DNA of 64,000 nucleotides from Melastoma dodecandrum. Its lineage: Eukaryota > Streptophyta > Magnoliopsida > Myrtales > Melastomataceae. Under the pieces are notes generated by a model. That model was not told the origin of the DNA, made no database searches, and saw only the letters and a program-made list of their open reading frames with translations. Every line of letters begins with the position of its first letter. The first letter of the stretch is position 1. Location of the stretch: contig JARUPY010000252.1 of the NCBI GenBank assembly GCA_029817715.1, forward strand, positions 1,984,001-2,048,000, given 5' to 3'. Below are positions 24,274-37,852 of this stretch, piece after piece. The translations under genes and the position numbers were made by a program.

Positions 24274-25667
24274 TTCCTGGAACTGTTATTTTTCCTGATA
24301 TATGAAATTGGGCCTTTAAGCCCAAAATAATTATTGGGCCGAATCTCTGGACTTAATGGGCTGAGACACAGTAGATGGGCCTAGTTAGTATCACAGGCCC
24401 AAACTCGTTTCAAATCCAAGCCTATCAGCTACTTCGATACAGAAAGAAGTCATTAGGTTCTTCTACGCGAAATCGCTGATTGAAGTAACAATTTTATTAT
24501 ATTTTAATTAGGCCACACAAAATCTTTACTCTAAGTAGCGTTGTTATTCGAAGCAGTGAGTTTGATAAGGTGGGAAGAAACCATTAACAACAGGCGTTGA
24601 GCAAGGGAATCCGAAGAATTTATCGCTACTCCAAAATAACTTTAGATTCCAATCAACTCCGTTTCATTCCCAACAAATGAAAAGCACCCAAAGTCTCAGA
24701 GAAATCATTATTTATGGGTTAAGACATATAAAACGAAAGAGCCAATGAGATGATGAGATATACACCATTCCATTCTTCCCTATATTTTAAATTAATGGTG
24801 CAACATTTTATTTGACTTTGGCCAGCCAGCATCATGGAAAGCACAAGTCGTCGTCCACCTTGGTATTTGATTATGGCTTTAAACTGTGAGTAATGCCCCT
24901 TACTATGCATACATTTATGCAGTTCGTGTCGCTATGCTATGCGGAAGTATACGCAGCTCAGTCGGGTTCATCGCTATGTAGCAACCCACTTAGTCCGGAC
25001 GAGAACGATCCGCGGTCCTTAGGTTCGGAAGCAAACGGAATCGAAACCCGTTAATGCGTGGATAGGTAAGGAAAATATTTGGTCGTGGTAAAGGAGGATG
25101 GAGAGAAATTCGGAGGATATGATTCCAAAGAAAAAAAAAGCCAACCCTTTTTGTTTTCTTAGTGTGGAATGTTATCTCCCCCCTCCGCCTTTTATTCTGC
25201 CAAGGCTAAGAACAGCAAAAGTCTACATGGCTTTTGAAAGGAATTCGTTTGATAGGAGACCCAAAAGAGTAAGTTATTATGAAAAAACTCGAGTTTTTAA
25301 CTCCGATTTTAAGATATTATTAGCTGAATTTTGTCGATAACATTACTTTGTAATTCAAAAACTGCGCGAAGGGAAAGAGAAGACGATCAAAATCAGCATA
25401 AAAGTAGGGGGCATTAAGGCTAAAAAGATTTGATGTTATGCCATCATGTCATGTTATGTACATATTCCTCCACCCAACCAAACCATGGGATTGTGAAGAA
25501 GAGACAGGACGCAGTGGAATGGCGAGGAGCATAAAATATCATTAAAGAAAAAAAAAGACTCTTTATGCAAAGGGGAAATAAAAAGAGTCAGGAGTCTCCC
25601 CTTCTTCACAAACACAACTCCCACCACTCCTAGACATCAACTTGGGGAGCCTCCTTTACATCCTAAC
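24274..25667. other. Intergenic, divergent promoter region
   Basis: About 1.4 kb between the possible minus-strand gene and CEPR1. The part 24300-24410 holds four or five TGGGCC/GGCCCA motifs facing the minus-strand candidate. The part 25440-25667 should hold the CEPR1 promoter and leader (pyrimidine-rich from 25596). No coding frame is supported. Confidence 0.55.
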
Positions 25668-28600
25668 ATGCACGCTTCTCCAGCTCTCCGTAGTGCCGTC
25701 CTGGCCTTCGTGGCGATCGCCTTGCTTCCCTCATGCCTCCACAAGGTGGCTTCTGGTGGGAACCAGTCGGAGTACTTCGCCCTCCTTAAGAAGTCCTTGT
25801 CGGGAAACGCCCTCTCTGACTGGGATGGCAAGCCTGAAAGCTTGTTCTGCAACTATACGGGGATAGTCTGCGATGGGGCAGGAGATGCCGTCGAGATGAA
25901 CCTGAGCGGGTGGTCTTTGTCCGGGGAGTTCCCTGATGGAATCTGCGAGTACTTGCCGAGGTTGCGGGTGCTCAGGCTAGGGGAGAACCAGTTCCGTGGA
26001 GGAGGTAAGTTCCTAACGAGCATAGTGAATTGTTCTCACCTGGAAGAGCTGAGCTTGTACAAGCTGTACCTCCCTGGGAGAGTCCCGGATCTTTCCCCCA
26101 TGGGGTCTCTCAGGGTGATGGACCTGTCTTACAACTTGTTCACGGGCGCTTTCCCGATGTCGGTGTTTGAGTTAACGAACCTCGAGGAGCTCAACTTCAA
26201 TGAGAACGGCGGTTTTGACCTCTGGGAGCTACCGGAGAACGTGTCGCGGATGAACAAGCTCCAGTCCTTGATCCTAACTACGTGTATGTTACAGGGCCAG
26301 ATACCTAAATCGATAGGAAGCCTCACGTCACTGGTCGATCTCGAACTCAGCGGGAACTACCTCTCTGGAGAAATACCAGGGGAACTTGGGATGCTGAGGA
26401 ACCTGAAGCTGCTGGAGCTTTACTACAACGAATTCACTGGAGGGATACCCGAGTCGCTCGGGAACTTGACCGAGCTCCGTGATTTGGACATGTCGGTGAA
26501 CCAGTTAAGGGGAAGCATCCCAGAATCGATATGCAAGCTCCCAAATCTCGAGGCCCTACAGCTCTACAACAACAGCCTCTCAGGAGAAATATCGAGCACT
26601 CTAGGCGACTTGACCACCCTGTCCATCCTATCATTATACGACAACCTCCTCTCTGGGGAAATTCCCAGGAATCTTGGGAAGTTCTCGGGGATGGTCCTCT
26701 TGGATATATCCGAGAACAGGTTTTCCGGTCCCTTGCCGGCAGAAGTATGCCGGAGCGGAAAGTTGCGATATTACCTTGTGCTGCAGAATTCGTTTACTGG
26801 AGAGATCCCTTCGGTGTATGCTGATTGTCCGACGCTGCTGCGGTTTAGGGTCAATAACAACAACCTCACGGGCGAAATCCCTGAGGGAATTTTGGGTTTG
26901 CCTCACACCTCGATCATCGACTTGAGCTACAACAATCTAAGCGGTCCTATCGCCAGAAGCATCGGAAATGCGAAGAACCTGTCCGAGTTGTTCATGCAGA
27001 ACAACAATATATTGGGATCCCTGCCTCCAGAAATATCGTCGGCCGTCAACCTTGTAAAGATCGACCTCAGCAGGAATAAGTTGTCGGGTCCGATTCCTTC
27101 AGAGATCGGCAATCTTCGGAAGCTGAATCTGCTCCTGCTACAGAGCAACAGGTTTGAATCGTCCATCCCTGATTCTCTCTCCTCGCTGAAGTCGCTAAAC
27201 GTCCTTGATATCTCCGATAACCACCTGATGGGGAAGATCCCCGAGAGTCTGTGTGCGCTGCTGCCAAACTCCATCAATTTTTCAAGCAATCTACTCGCAG
27301 GCCCGATCCCTCCTTGCTTGGTCAAGGGAGGACTCGCTGAGAGCTTCTTGGGCAATCCTCACCTCTGTGTCTCGGTCTATCTCAATTCATCGGACAAAAA
27401 CTTCCCAATTTGTCCACAAAGCTATGACCGGAAAAGGGTCAACTCTGTCTGGGTAATCGGAATATCCTCGGCCGTAATCATTTTCGGGTTCCTCCTGTTT
27501 CTCAAACGCCGATGCAGCCAAGTAAGGCCTGGGAAGGAAGAGCAGGAGATGTTGTCCTCATCCTTCTTCTTCTATGATGTCAAGAGCTTTCATCGAATAA
27601 ACTTCGATCACCGAGAGATCGTCCAGGCCATGGTCAACAAGAACATTGTTGGAAAAGGGGGATCCGGCACTGTGTACAGGATTGAGATGAAAGGTGGTGA
27701 AGTCATCGCTGTGAAGAAGCTATGGAGCAGGAGCACAAAGGACTGTGGCAACAGATTCTCGGAGGACAATCTAGTCCTGAACCGAGAGCTGAAGACGGAG
27801 GTAGAGACTCTCGGGAACATTCGGCACAAGAACATTGTAAAGCTATACAGCTATCTGTCGACCAGGGACTGCAACCTGCTTGTTTACGAGTACATGCCGA
27901 ATGGAAACCTCTACGATGCTCTACACCACGAGGGGAGTTTCTTACTGGACTGGCCTACGAGGCACAAGATCGCGCTCGGGATGGCACAAGGGTTGGCCTA
28001 CCTTCACCACGACCTGGCGCCACCTATCATTCACCGAGATATCAAGTCAACCAACATATTACTCGATGTGGATTACCAGCCAAAGGTGGCAGATTTCGGA
28101 ATTGCCAAGGTATTGCAGGCTCGTGGAGGGAAGGATTCTACCACCACGGTTATTGCTGGAACTTACGGGTACCTCGCTCCAGGTGCGATAAACAAAATCG
28201 GGAAACAACACCAACTTTTCACCAAATTTTTTATCGAACTCGGGTCGATGTGCAGTTTATATTCATTATCAAAATCCTTAATGATAACATATGAACCATG
28301 CTGACAATTTTGATCCTACAGAGTACGCGTACTCGTCCAAGGCCAACACAAAGTGCGACGTTTACAGCTTCGGGGTGGTGCTGATGGAGTTGATCACAGG
28401 AAAGAAGCCAGTAGAGCAAGAGTTCGGAGAGAACAAGAACATCATATACTGGATCTCGACCAAGGTCGACACAAAGGAAGGAACCCTCCAGCTTCTGGAC
28501 AAGCGAATATTAGATTCCTTTGGCGAGGACATGATCCGTGTCCTGCGAATTGCTATCCGGTGCACGTACAGCTCGCCGGCCCTACGTCCAACCATGAATG

Positions 28601-28674
28601 AGGTCGTCCAGTTACTCAAAGAGGCGAACCCCTGCAAGCTCAACACCTGCAAGTCATCGGAAAAGGCCAAATAA
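25668..28674 (+). CDS. CEPR1: LRR receptor kinase, CEPR1/XIP1-like
   Basis: Plasma-membrane receptor kinase. The Arabidopsis relative binds C-terminally encoded peptides (CEPs) and acts in nitrogen-demand signalling and vascular development. Exons are 25668-28182 and 28322-28674 with a 139-bp GT-AG intron inside the APE motif (A-P-G|AG), giving 955 residues. Visible in order: signal peptide (about 1-28), LRR cap with paired Cys, about 20 LRRs, GNPHLC cap, a membrane segment near 594-614, then the kinase. The kinase shows GKGGSGTVY (about 661), the ATP-anchoring Lys in IAVKK (683), HRD (Asp 791), DFG (Asp 809) and APEYAYSS, so it is a complete RD kinase. Segments such as ASSFF-like FFYDVKSFHRINF and LAPEYAYSSKA(N)TKCDVYSFG match recalled CEPR1 closely. 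Reading past the donor adds only a short spurious tail. Confidence 0.95.
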
Positions 28675-31600
28675 ACTGCCGACTTTTGCCTAACCCATCA
28701 ACAGAAGAAGACAGAGCTCAGCAGAGTTTTATGATCTAAATAACTACTGTGTTTTGTAGACTTCAGCCAATAACAAGCTTTATGTTGGCAACACTTTAGC
28801 TGCTTTTTGTTCACTCTTTCCTACTTCCTGTAAATAAATTAGAAGAATAATGAATGTCTGCGATGTACTACAAGATCAATAATGAGATCACTTCAGAGAA
28901 GCATGCAACACATAAACATATTCTTCCTTTGCTGTCAAGGAGAAATTATTTGTTTTTTGCTTCATTTTTTTAGAAAAGCTTTGCATCAGGAGATGATAAT
29001 GATGCAAAGGAGAAAAGGGTGACTGCAAGAAAAAACAATAATAAAGAGAGGAGTATAAAGTTTGAGAAATAATTGCCAAGTGGAGGGACCCAATCCTTCT
29101 TGAGAGTGCTACAAAAGGAGAGAAAAAAGAGTTTCTGATTCTGTATTGATAACATGCACTGATTGACTCATGAGCATCTTTGTCTCCATCTCATAGATGG
29201 AGGACAAACAGTGCAGAAAGCTTAATCAGGAACAGCCCATCTGATTGTTTCCCTCTTCCCTTTCCAATTGAGTGCGATTTCTTCGCTACAATGGAGGTTC
29301 TGCAGCAGTAAATGGGTTCCCTTTGTTGTGCTTCTTCCACTAGCAAAGATGGGAAAATTCATTTTTACCCTGTTAAAGTCACTCCATAGTGATACGAGAA
29401 TCCCTCAATTTTTCTACAACCACTCAAAAACACCTACCTTGTATAAAGCTTCTTACCAGGAGGAATCATGACAACATTTGCACTTGCCTGCAGAACAATG
29501 TCAAAGTTTTGCAACTGTATGTGAATCCAAACTTTTTTTTTCTGTCAGTGGGTTGAGGGGTCCTCCTCTTAGAAGGCATATGATGCATTTGGAATTATAT
29601 ACTCATCTTTTTTCTGTCAGGATGATGGAGAGTCCATAAAGAAAAAGAAATAAAGGAGAAAAAAGGAACAATCTGAATTTTGAAGCTTTTAACAAAAGGG
29701 ACTGTTATGTTGTTCTGCTGTATAAGCTTGCTAACCAGACAAAATTGCAGCTAAAGCAGCAGTGATGTTGATTTACAAGCAACAAACTGATCCACAACTG
29801 CAAGGTTTAGGTTTACTCCTTAATGCAATTTGGGTGGTGGTGCACAAGAACTATTACTGATGATGTCTAGGTGTGAAAGGGGAATTGCCTATATCCACTG
29901 AGATTTTATTGCTCATCCTTTAATGCTAGTCACAGTAACAGCAACATCAGAGTTGATTCTCTGAATGACCTAAATGGGTAGCATTTATCTGTAATTCAGA
30001 AGTAAGACTTTTGTTCGTTAGTCCGTAAATTATTTCGTCAAATACGGTATCAAGTTTCGAAATTCTTTGACTAATGTCAAGAAATTGGCTTTTGTAAGGC
30101 CGATTTTGTGCTTTTAAGACCGATTTTCAAATTTAGAAAATGAAAATCAAATACCGATATCCAAACACCTATTTTCATATTTTAAATTTGGTTTCTATCG
30201 GGCCCTAATTTTAGCGGGCTGTTGTGATATGTAGGGTCTGTTGTAATTTGTAGGGTTTTGCGACTGTATTAAGGGATGTGCTGGATTTGGAAACCAGACT
30301 ACCTAAAGAAGAAAATTACCCAGTAGAGAACACTGAACATTTAGTTAACCTCTAACCTCCCCTTTTGAATCTTTTGGACATATAAGCATATGCAATCAAT
30401 TACCATTGGAAAGAGGTTGCTTCTGTACCTTGAATCCGATCGACTTTGTTAATACACGAATACTGTCCTTCATATATGTTCATCCAATACTCCGTCGCCG
30501 AAGGAACCAGAACAATTGAAACGCATCGTTCAATAAATTTCATAATTGCAACAGGAACTTCTTAAATATTGAATGAGTACAGCAACAAGTAGGCCAGTGT
30601 ACAGTTCATTGCCATACTTCGTGCTTAGAAAACGCGAAAAACAGTTGCAAAGGCTCGAAGTAATCTTTCATGAATGTTGGCAGGCTAAAGAATCAGAATG
30701 ACAAAATGTCACTGCTCGTACTATTTACTTTTTAAAAACCAGAGTGCTTAACTAATCCTGACATAAAACAGGCTCCCCTAATTAATCCTTCCCTTTGCAG
30801 CAATCGATGGAAAGATGGATGAACATTATGAATTGAACTAGCAAAAATGGTGGAGATGAAAATGAGAGAAATAAACAGCTAAACCAATACATATTATTAC
30901 CACACTAGTATGTACATGTCCTAAACATCCTCATTTTGTCATCCCTAAGACATGAACTATCATAGTACTTGATTCCCTATGGACCATTTAACATCTGTGT
31001 GTGGACCAAATCCTTGTGTAGTGTTTTTTTTTTTAATTTCATGTGATGGCCCCAACTTTATTCGTCGTTGCCGCATTACATTATATATCCAATCCCTGAG
31101 TTCTCCCCCGAGTGGATGGCATTGAAAGCACACTCAGCCTGGGTTGCCCGGTCATCTCGCTAGTGTCCGCGGCCAGTTCGGTCCAAGGGCTGGTGCAGGA
31201 CCTCAAGACGCACAAGCCGTTCCAGCAATCTATACATATACTGTGAAATAAAACTGCACAAGGCGTAATTTGTTTCGGAGATCATGTCTTTCATGACGGC
31301 GTCTGAATCTACGTATTTGGGCCTGAGGTCCGGAATAAATGGGCCGGCCCCATATTGGCCCATTTATCAGGACCCATTCAAAACTATTCGATGAACTTTA
31401 TAGTGGGCTTTGATTTGATAGGGAATGAATAAGGTCTTTAACCATGATGGACCGGCTTTGTCTAAAAAGGTGATTGGTTTATGCACTAACAACTCGCTTA
31501 TATTAATGTGCAACGATGATGATCAAGTCAACATCGATTGGACTTTCCACCACTCCCCACACATATAAGTAGTATTCCAAACAATAGCACTCAAACATGT

Positions 31601-32220
31601 AAATATTGGAATGGGAAGAAGGTTTTGTTGGGTGCTCGAGAAACACGTGACAGAAATCAACAAAAGAAAGCTACAAAAACCAAACTCATGAAATTATGCA
31701 ACTTGCCTATTATTGGAATAACTGTTTTTTGGGTGCACCAAAAAAATGTGCATGTAAATGTAATGTAATAATATAATATTGTCCGGAGATGCCGAAAATC
31801 CAGAGGTAGTTGTTTTGTTATCCTCGTGGTCGGCCCCCTAAAAGAAATTCTCGATTCTAACCCCAAAATTGTTATTATTACAAATGGGATAAATTCAATC
31901 TTTGGGACAAATTCAATCTTTCTTATCTCGTTAAATGGAATTGCGTTCTCAAGAAAGGTAGGAAATTATCGTAATCTTATTCCTCTCTTTCTTCTCCTCC
32001 TCCTTTTCATCGAATATCACTGGACCACCCGAAAGATACCTACGCCCTGAAACCATCTTCCGACATTCTACCCCTGTTTTCACTCCGACCCAGAACGGAG
32101 TAATCGCCCCTCCCGAGACCCATTGAAGGATTTCCCGATCTGATTCGGTTTTCTTGGGAAAGGATTGTCCTTTTTTGCGGGTTTTGGGTGGTGGGTTCGG
32201 GAGAGGAGGCAAAAAAAGGG
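28675..32220. other. Intergenic with CEPR1 3' end and ITPK upstream region
   Basis: About 3.5 kb. The first 200 bases should be CEPR1 3' untranslated sequence (ATAATGAATG, ATAATGAG near its end). The stretch 30020-30260 is AT-rich without frames. Around 31320-31375 are several GGGCC/GGCCC motifs. The part 31960-32220 is the pyrimidine-rich probable leader of the ITPK gene. No gene is supported; a 67-residue minus-strand frame at 31160-31363 is discussed under rejected items. Confidence 0.55.
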
Positions 32221-35200
32221 ATGATTCTTGCGGGGGAGAACGGCGCGGTGCCGTTTCAGTGTCATCAGCATCTCCGTAATTGTAATGGTAGCAATGATTT
32301 GGCGGAGGGGGAAAGGGGCGAGGAGCAGTCGCGGGTGCGGGAATCGGCGGACGTGGAAACGGAGGGAGGTGGGAGAAGCGGGGATGGAGGAGGGGAAGGG
32401 ATTGGTGATGTTGAGTTAGGGTTCCCGATTAGGCAGCCGTTGCAGAGGCGGTCGGTCGTGGTCGTCGGTCACGCCCTCACGAGTAAGAAAGTCGAGAGCT
32501 TCCTGCAGCCCAAGCTCGAGCGCGTAGCCAGGTAAATTGGTTTTCTGGGATCGGGTCACCCTGGTGTTGGAATGACTGGTTGTGGTTGTCGGAAACCATT
32601 CTTTCTTGGTCGGTTGGATGGTATTTGTTGGGTTATTTTGATCAAGCGGGCTAATTTTACGAGTGAATGGTTGATCAGCTATTGGATGGTACATGGGTCC
32701 TCACCATGACTGCGGTTTGGGGATTCTAGTATGTCCATGGTAATATTTGTTTGGTTACGATGGAAACGTCAAAGCCTCTGTCAAACTGGGTGTTGAAGTT
32801 GTGATTTAGAAGGCGAGATTGGGTGGCACTTCTGAAAAATATTGCTTCCGATGTTTAGAACTTTCAGACTTCAGAACTTTTACTGTCATGCGGTTTCCGG
32901 TAGTTTGTTACAGCGAGCAGAGAATGAGATAGGAAATCTAACTCGGTAGAGAGCATTAGGAATCTTTGCTGAGTCGTGATTCCAATTATTGTGTTGGAGA
33001 ATGAGGTCTTGTTTTTCCCATGTCCCATCGGTGGTTGGGTTTGGGATTCTTCTTATTTTTAAGCTGGTGTCTTGTGGTAGTTCCCTTGTCGTTTGTCGAT
33101 TTCTTGTTTTCCTGGAATTGCTATCCTTTTTGTCTGTAGTAATGCTTTTACTACTTTAGTTCTAGCATGGTCGAGGGGACCATTTTACGGGGATTAATTT
33201 CTTATGGCATGATTCTCGTGATATTTCCGAATCTCGGTCTAGTGATTTCATGATGGGAACTGCTTCCTTGCCTTGTTGTTTCCTCTCCTTTTGATGTCTT
33301 TTTCTATGTGCTAACAATGTCAAGTTTTGTTAGATATAATTCCAAATGGATGGATTTCATCCTCGAATCTGAAGGGTTCCTCCCTGCTGGTGTGGATTTT
33401 GGATTCTCTTTGTCTGTTCTCAGTTGTGGTTGTCTGTGATCCACTTTATTTGCTATTTTCCTTTTAGGAATTGAAAATGCTTCAAGTCTTCTATTGGTAA
33501 TCACTGGAAAAAATAATACGAAGCATAAATACAAATTTTTGTTAATTTGCATAGACTGGGGATAGAGTATCTCTTTTTTAGGATCAGAACCGGAACGAGT
33601 GGTTGACGCTCAGATGTCATTCTCTGCAGACTCAAGGGAATAATGTTTGTCCCTGTAGATCACGATAAGCCACTTTCAGACCAAGGACCTTTTGACATAG
33701 TGTTGCATAAGGTAAGCATCACTTGTCTTTTCTTTTCCTTTTATTTTTGTCCTTCTCTTCTTTTTTGGTGTTGGCCTTTTTGGAGGTGGTGCATCCCTTG
33801 CTTTTGCTTTAGAAAGCTCCTTTTGCATTTTCGACTCCTTTTGCTTTGCCAACCAGATTTCCACTCCATTCCTGAAACAGATTTTTCTGTTGATAATCCA
33901 GTGCTGCTTACATATTGTTTTCTAACGCTTTACAGTAAAAGTAGTCACCTTTATTAAACTTACGGCTTATAACTTTTCTGTCTTATATGTGTTCCAGTTG
34001 TCTGGGAAGGAGTGGCGTCAGATTCTAGAGGTTAGCTTCTGTTCGCCATTACTTATTTCTTGTGATTATAGGTTGAATGGATTGTCAATATATATTGTGT
34101 CTGAACATATTTTCTTACATCATACGAAATGATTGTTTTGGTGCAAAAAATTTGGGGGTTATCCAACAAAATCTAATCAACCGGGAGATCTATTTAGCTA
34201 AGCTCATTCAGATATGGCTAACTTGCAGAGTGCTTGCTTGCGCTTTCATCTGCACAAACCATTAGTTGAATCCACTTTAAGTTCGAGGCCTCGAGACCTG
34301 GAAAGGACGCTTCCCCTGCAATGCCCCACTAACTGATTTATTCAGGTTTTTTCAAGGTTTCGGTTGCGTGATCTGGGTGCATTTGGATTAGGTCTACGTC
34401 CTGACATTTTAGTATCCTAGTTTTTGTCATTATTGAATGAGTGTTTCCAAGAACCACTGTTGATACTGCTTCGTCGTCATAAAGTTTATTGTCCCCAGAA
34501 GTGATTTTTTAATGGATAAATGCTTATAATAGATCGGATTACCTCTATGGAGGGCACCAAATTTGATAACCTTTCTAAGCCTTATCTAGGCACTATTATA
34601 CACCAAAATTGGGTCCAATGAAACGGCAACTGGAGCTTTACTATTAACTGTTCGTTTAATACCATATTCTATGGGTTGAATTCTTTGTGCATATTTTCCT
34701 GGGGATTCGTAAAATGGTCTGGCACTCTTATAGTCTTTGCTTGAATGTTTGTGTATTTACATATTTACAGGATTACAGACAAACAAATCCTGAAGTAACT
34801 GTGCTAGACCCTCCTGATGCCATACAACGCTTGCGTAATCGTCAGTGCATGCTTCAGGAAGTCGTTGATATGAACTTTTCTGACCCTTGCGGTAATTCTT
34901 CTGTTCATATTATTAAGTTAGTTCAGGGTTTTATGCTAAGCTCGAGTAATCTGCTTTTTCTGACAGAACTCACAAATTTTGAGCACCTTTATAAGTAATA
35001 TTGTGTTTTTGCAGGTAAAATTTGCGTTCCTAGGCAGATAGTAATTAAGAAAGATGCCTCCTCGATTCCTGACGCCGTGGAAAAAACTGGGCTTAGGTTT
35101 CCTATTGGTATGAGCTTAGGGGACGGTTTTTGGTCTCCGATATTGGAGTGTATTCCATTGTTAAACATGTTAACCGAGAGAAGGGCATTGAATTTTCTTT

Positions 35201-36092
35201 TTGGTTCCAGTGGCGAAGCCCTTGATTGCTGATGGAAGTGCGAAGTCTCATGAATTGTCACTTGCTTATGATCGGTTGTCTCTTGAGAAACTCGAACCTC
35301 CGCTCGTACTTCAAGAGTTTGTTAATCACGGTATGAGCCATCTTCGCAATGAATGATTTCCACTTCCCTTTGTTGTGGTCAATAACCTATACATATTTTT
35401 CTCTCCAGGTGGGGTTCTGTTCAAGGTTTATGTAGTTGGGGATACCATAAAGGTGGTCAGGCGCTTCTCTTTACCCGATGTGAGTAAGAGGGAGCTATCA
35501 AAAAATGAGGGGGTTTTCCGATTTCCTCGGGTTTCATGTGCTGCAGCGTCAGCCGATGATGCAGATCTGGATCCCAGTATTGCCGGTGAGTTATTCTTCA
35601 CGTCCAATCATTTTTTCATAGTTTCTGTGACTCAAATCATCATGTTCGAGAGAGTCTCGTTTTAACCTTGCTCTCTTTCCAGAGCATCCGCCGAGAGCAT
35701 TACTCGAGAGATTTGCGAGAGAGCTCCGGCAAAGATTGGTACTGCGCTTCTGCCCTATATTCGCCACATTTCCTATCGACCTCTCCCTAATGAGTGAATC
35801 CGTTCCTTTTTCAGGGTCTTCGCCTGTTCAACATAGACATTATCCGAGAACACGGGACGAGGGACTGGTTCTATGTCATTGACATCAACTATTTCCCAGG
35901 CGAGTAACACCCCCATGGTTTCCCCCTCTCACTCTCATCTTACTCCCACATACTCGACCATCATCATCGTAATCCGTTACTGTCGCAGGATACGGGAAGA
36001 TGCCCGATTACGAGCACATATTCACGGATTTCATCCTAAGGCTGATGCAGAACAAGGGGCGGAAGAGACCGTCGATCGGCTGCTGCGGCTGA
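32221..36092 (+). CDS. ITPK3: Inositol-tetrakisphosphate 1-kinase, ITPK2/ITPK3-like
   Basis: ATP-grasp kinase that phosphorylates inositol tris/tetrakisphosphates in the pathway to phytate. Ten exons: 32221-32531, 33630-33711, 33998-34030, 34771-34891, 35015-35107, 35211-35330, 35409-35585, 35683-35738, 35815-35899 and 35989-36092. All junctions are in phase, giving 393 residues. Recognised blocks are [48 protein letters not shown], the ATP-binding [51 protein letters not shown] and the Mg-binding end [15 protein letters not shown]...[18 protein letters not shown]. The last intron (35900-35988) starts with GC, not GT. The first 75 residues, before the conserved domain, are Gly/Glu-rich and variable in the family. 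Start chosen at the first ATG; the frame extends upstream only from non-ATG codons. ITPK2 versus ITPK3 is not settled. Confidence 0.94.
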
Positions 36093-36655
36093 GTCAGTCC
36101 CATTTCCAGTCCCGGCCTTCTACGATATAAGATTATATTTCCCCATTTTGTACAGCCTAAGAAGTCTCTGCGTGTGTGCGTGTTATGTTGTGCTAATCGG
36201 CTGAAGGAAGTTCACTCGGAACTCGAAAACGGTGTCCTAATCTAACTCGCACCCCTGCCTCGAATGCCGCCGTAGCCTCCGCCCTCTGCGGCTGCCATGC
36301 CATGGATCGATCATAAACGAATAGGAGGAGATCTCGATTTGTTTTCCTATACACAAACATTATAATTGGAAAAACAATGAAATAAAATACTTCTTGACCG
36401 TACTAAACAAAACATAGGAAGCTTTGGCTTGCAATGAAACTGACACAAAAAATATCTTGCCTATAGTATTGTTTGAATTATTTCATAAATTAAGAATGAT
36501 GTCTTTTTTATTTTCTATCGAATTTTGTAAGAGAAAGGACAAAGCTTTTACAAATAAGGAATATTTCTGAAGCAGATTTGATTGACTGGCGAATTAGAAA
36601 GAAGAGGAAGAGGGTAGAACTAGAGATCTTGTTTAGGCGGGGGGAGGTAAGAAGG
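36093..36655. other. Short intergenic between ITPK and ERG28
   Basis: About 560 bases. The first half should be ITPK 3' untranslated sequence and the second half the ERG28 promoter and leader. No frame is supported, except that the ERG28 frame is open back to an ATG at 36578. Confidence 0.6.
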
Positions 36656-37591
36656 ATGAAGGCGTTGGGATGGTGGTTGCTGCTGGTTGGGTCGCTGAGG
36701 TTGGCCTCGGTTTGGTTCGGCTTCTTCGACATTTGGGCTCTCCGTCTCGCCGTCTTCTCCTCCACCACCAGTTTCGTCCCCTTCCCATTCAATCTTTCAG
36801 TTGTTTTGCCCCCGTTTCCCGAGTTGGGGTTTTGCGAATCCCGCGTCGTCTTAGTTTTGGGTTTTTCTTTTTAGCCTTAAAGGTCATTTCTTGGTGGATG
36901 AGATTTGTCTGGATTTGAGGGACTCGGATCTTTGCTCTGATGAAAATGTTGTTCTTGCCTGCCAAAGATCTGGGCTTTTCTCTCTCCCTGTCGCCCGAGT
37001 GGTTTGTGTTTATGGATGATGTGCATTTGGATGCGTGTTATTCGATGTTTCGGTCGATTTGGCGGGACTATGATTCGTAGCAGTCGTTTCAGATGAATCT
37101 GAGTTTATCCGTCCGTGATCATTGTTTCACTTTGCAATTAGAGATTTCGAACTTGATCATTAGTATAAGATTTGTTGCTCTCTTTCAGTGACTGAAGTTC
37201 ATGGGAGGACTTTTGGGGTGTGGACCCTCTTGACTTGCACTCTCTGCGTCCTCTGTGCATTTAACTTGGAGAACCGGCCGTTGTACCTCGCTACTCTCCT
37301 TTCCTTCGTCTATGCCTTTGGTCATTTCTTGTCTGAATATCTTATATACAAGACTATGTCTGCCTCAAATCTCACCACGGTCGGCATCTTTGCAGGTACA
37401 TATTAATGGTTGTTCACATTATGTATAATTAGTTATCTTCCCCACGTTTTGAAATATTTGGCTAATCGATAGCAGTCTCTAGTTCCTCTTACTTGGGTTT
37501 GTTTCTGTCAAACTAATTGTCAGGGACATCCATAGCATGGATGCTACTGCAATGGAATGCGCATGGTAGGATTCACCAAAAGCATACTTGA
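36656..37591 (+). CDS. ERG28: Ergosterol biosynthetic protein 28 homologue (ERG28)
   Basis: Small endoplasmic-reticulum membrane protein that tethers the sterol C-4 demethylation enzymes. Exons are 36656-36770, 37189-37395 and 37524-37591 (GT-AG, in phase), giving 129 residues, the length I recall for the Arabidopsis protein. Diagnostic segments are MKALGWWLLLVGSLRLASVW, FFDIWALRLAVFS, TEVHGRTFGVWTLLTCTLC, LYLATLLSFVYAFGHF and GTSIAWMLLQWN. About four hydrophobic membrane segments are visible. An in-frame ATG at 36578 would add 26 basic residues, but family members start at MKALG, so 36656 is preferred. Confidence 0.95.
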
Positions 37592-37852
37592 ACTCGGGAG
37601 AGCCTTTCAGTGAACCCAGCTGCTAACGACACTAATGTTCATCAATGCGGTTCAAAAGTATCTCATCTGCCGAGATTGTTGTACTCTGCATTCCTTTCTC
37701 CATCTTTCTGAGCCTGGCAATGTTTGCCTTTTCTTTTTATTTCCGGCTGTAGGGCTAAGGATCCATGTTTTGAGATTGTCTTAACCCCACGACACACTGA
37801 AATAAATTGCGGCTGTTTTGTTTGGAGTATATTGTCTTAGCTATTGATGAGA

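Noticed and set aside
27722..28294. Plus-strand 190-residue frame in the CEPR1 kinase region
   Set aside because: Out-of-frame shadow; the kinase motifs are all in the CEPR1 frame.
31160..31363. Minus-strand 67-residue frame
   Set aside because: Moderately protein-like but no start context, partner exon or recognised motif; an adjoining frame is also open, so it may be decayed coding DNA at most.
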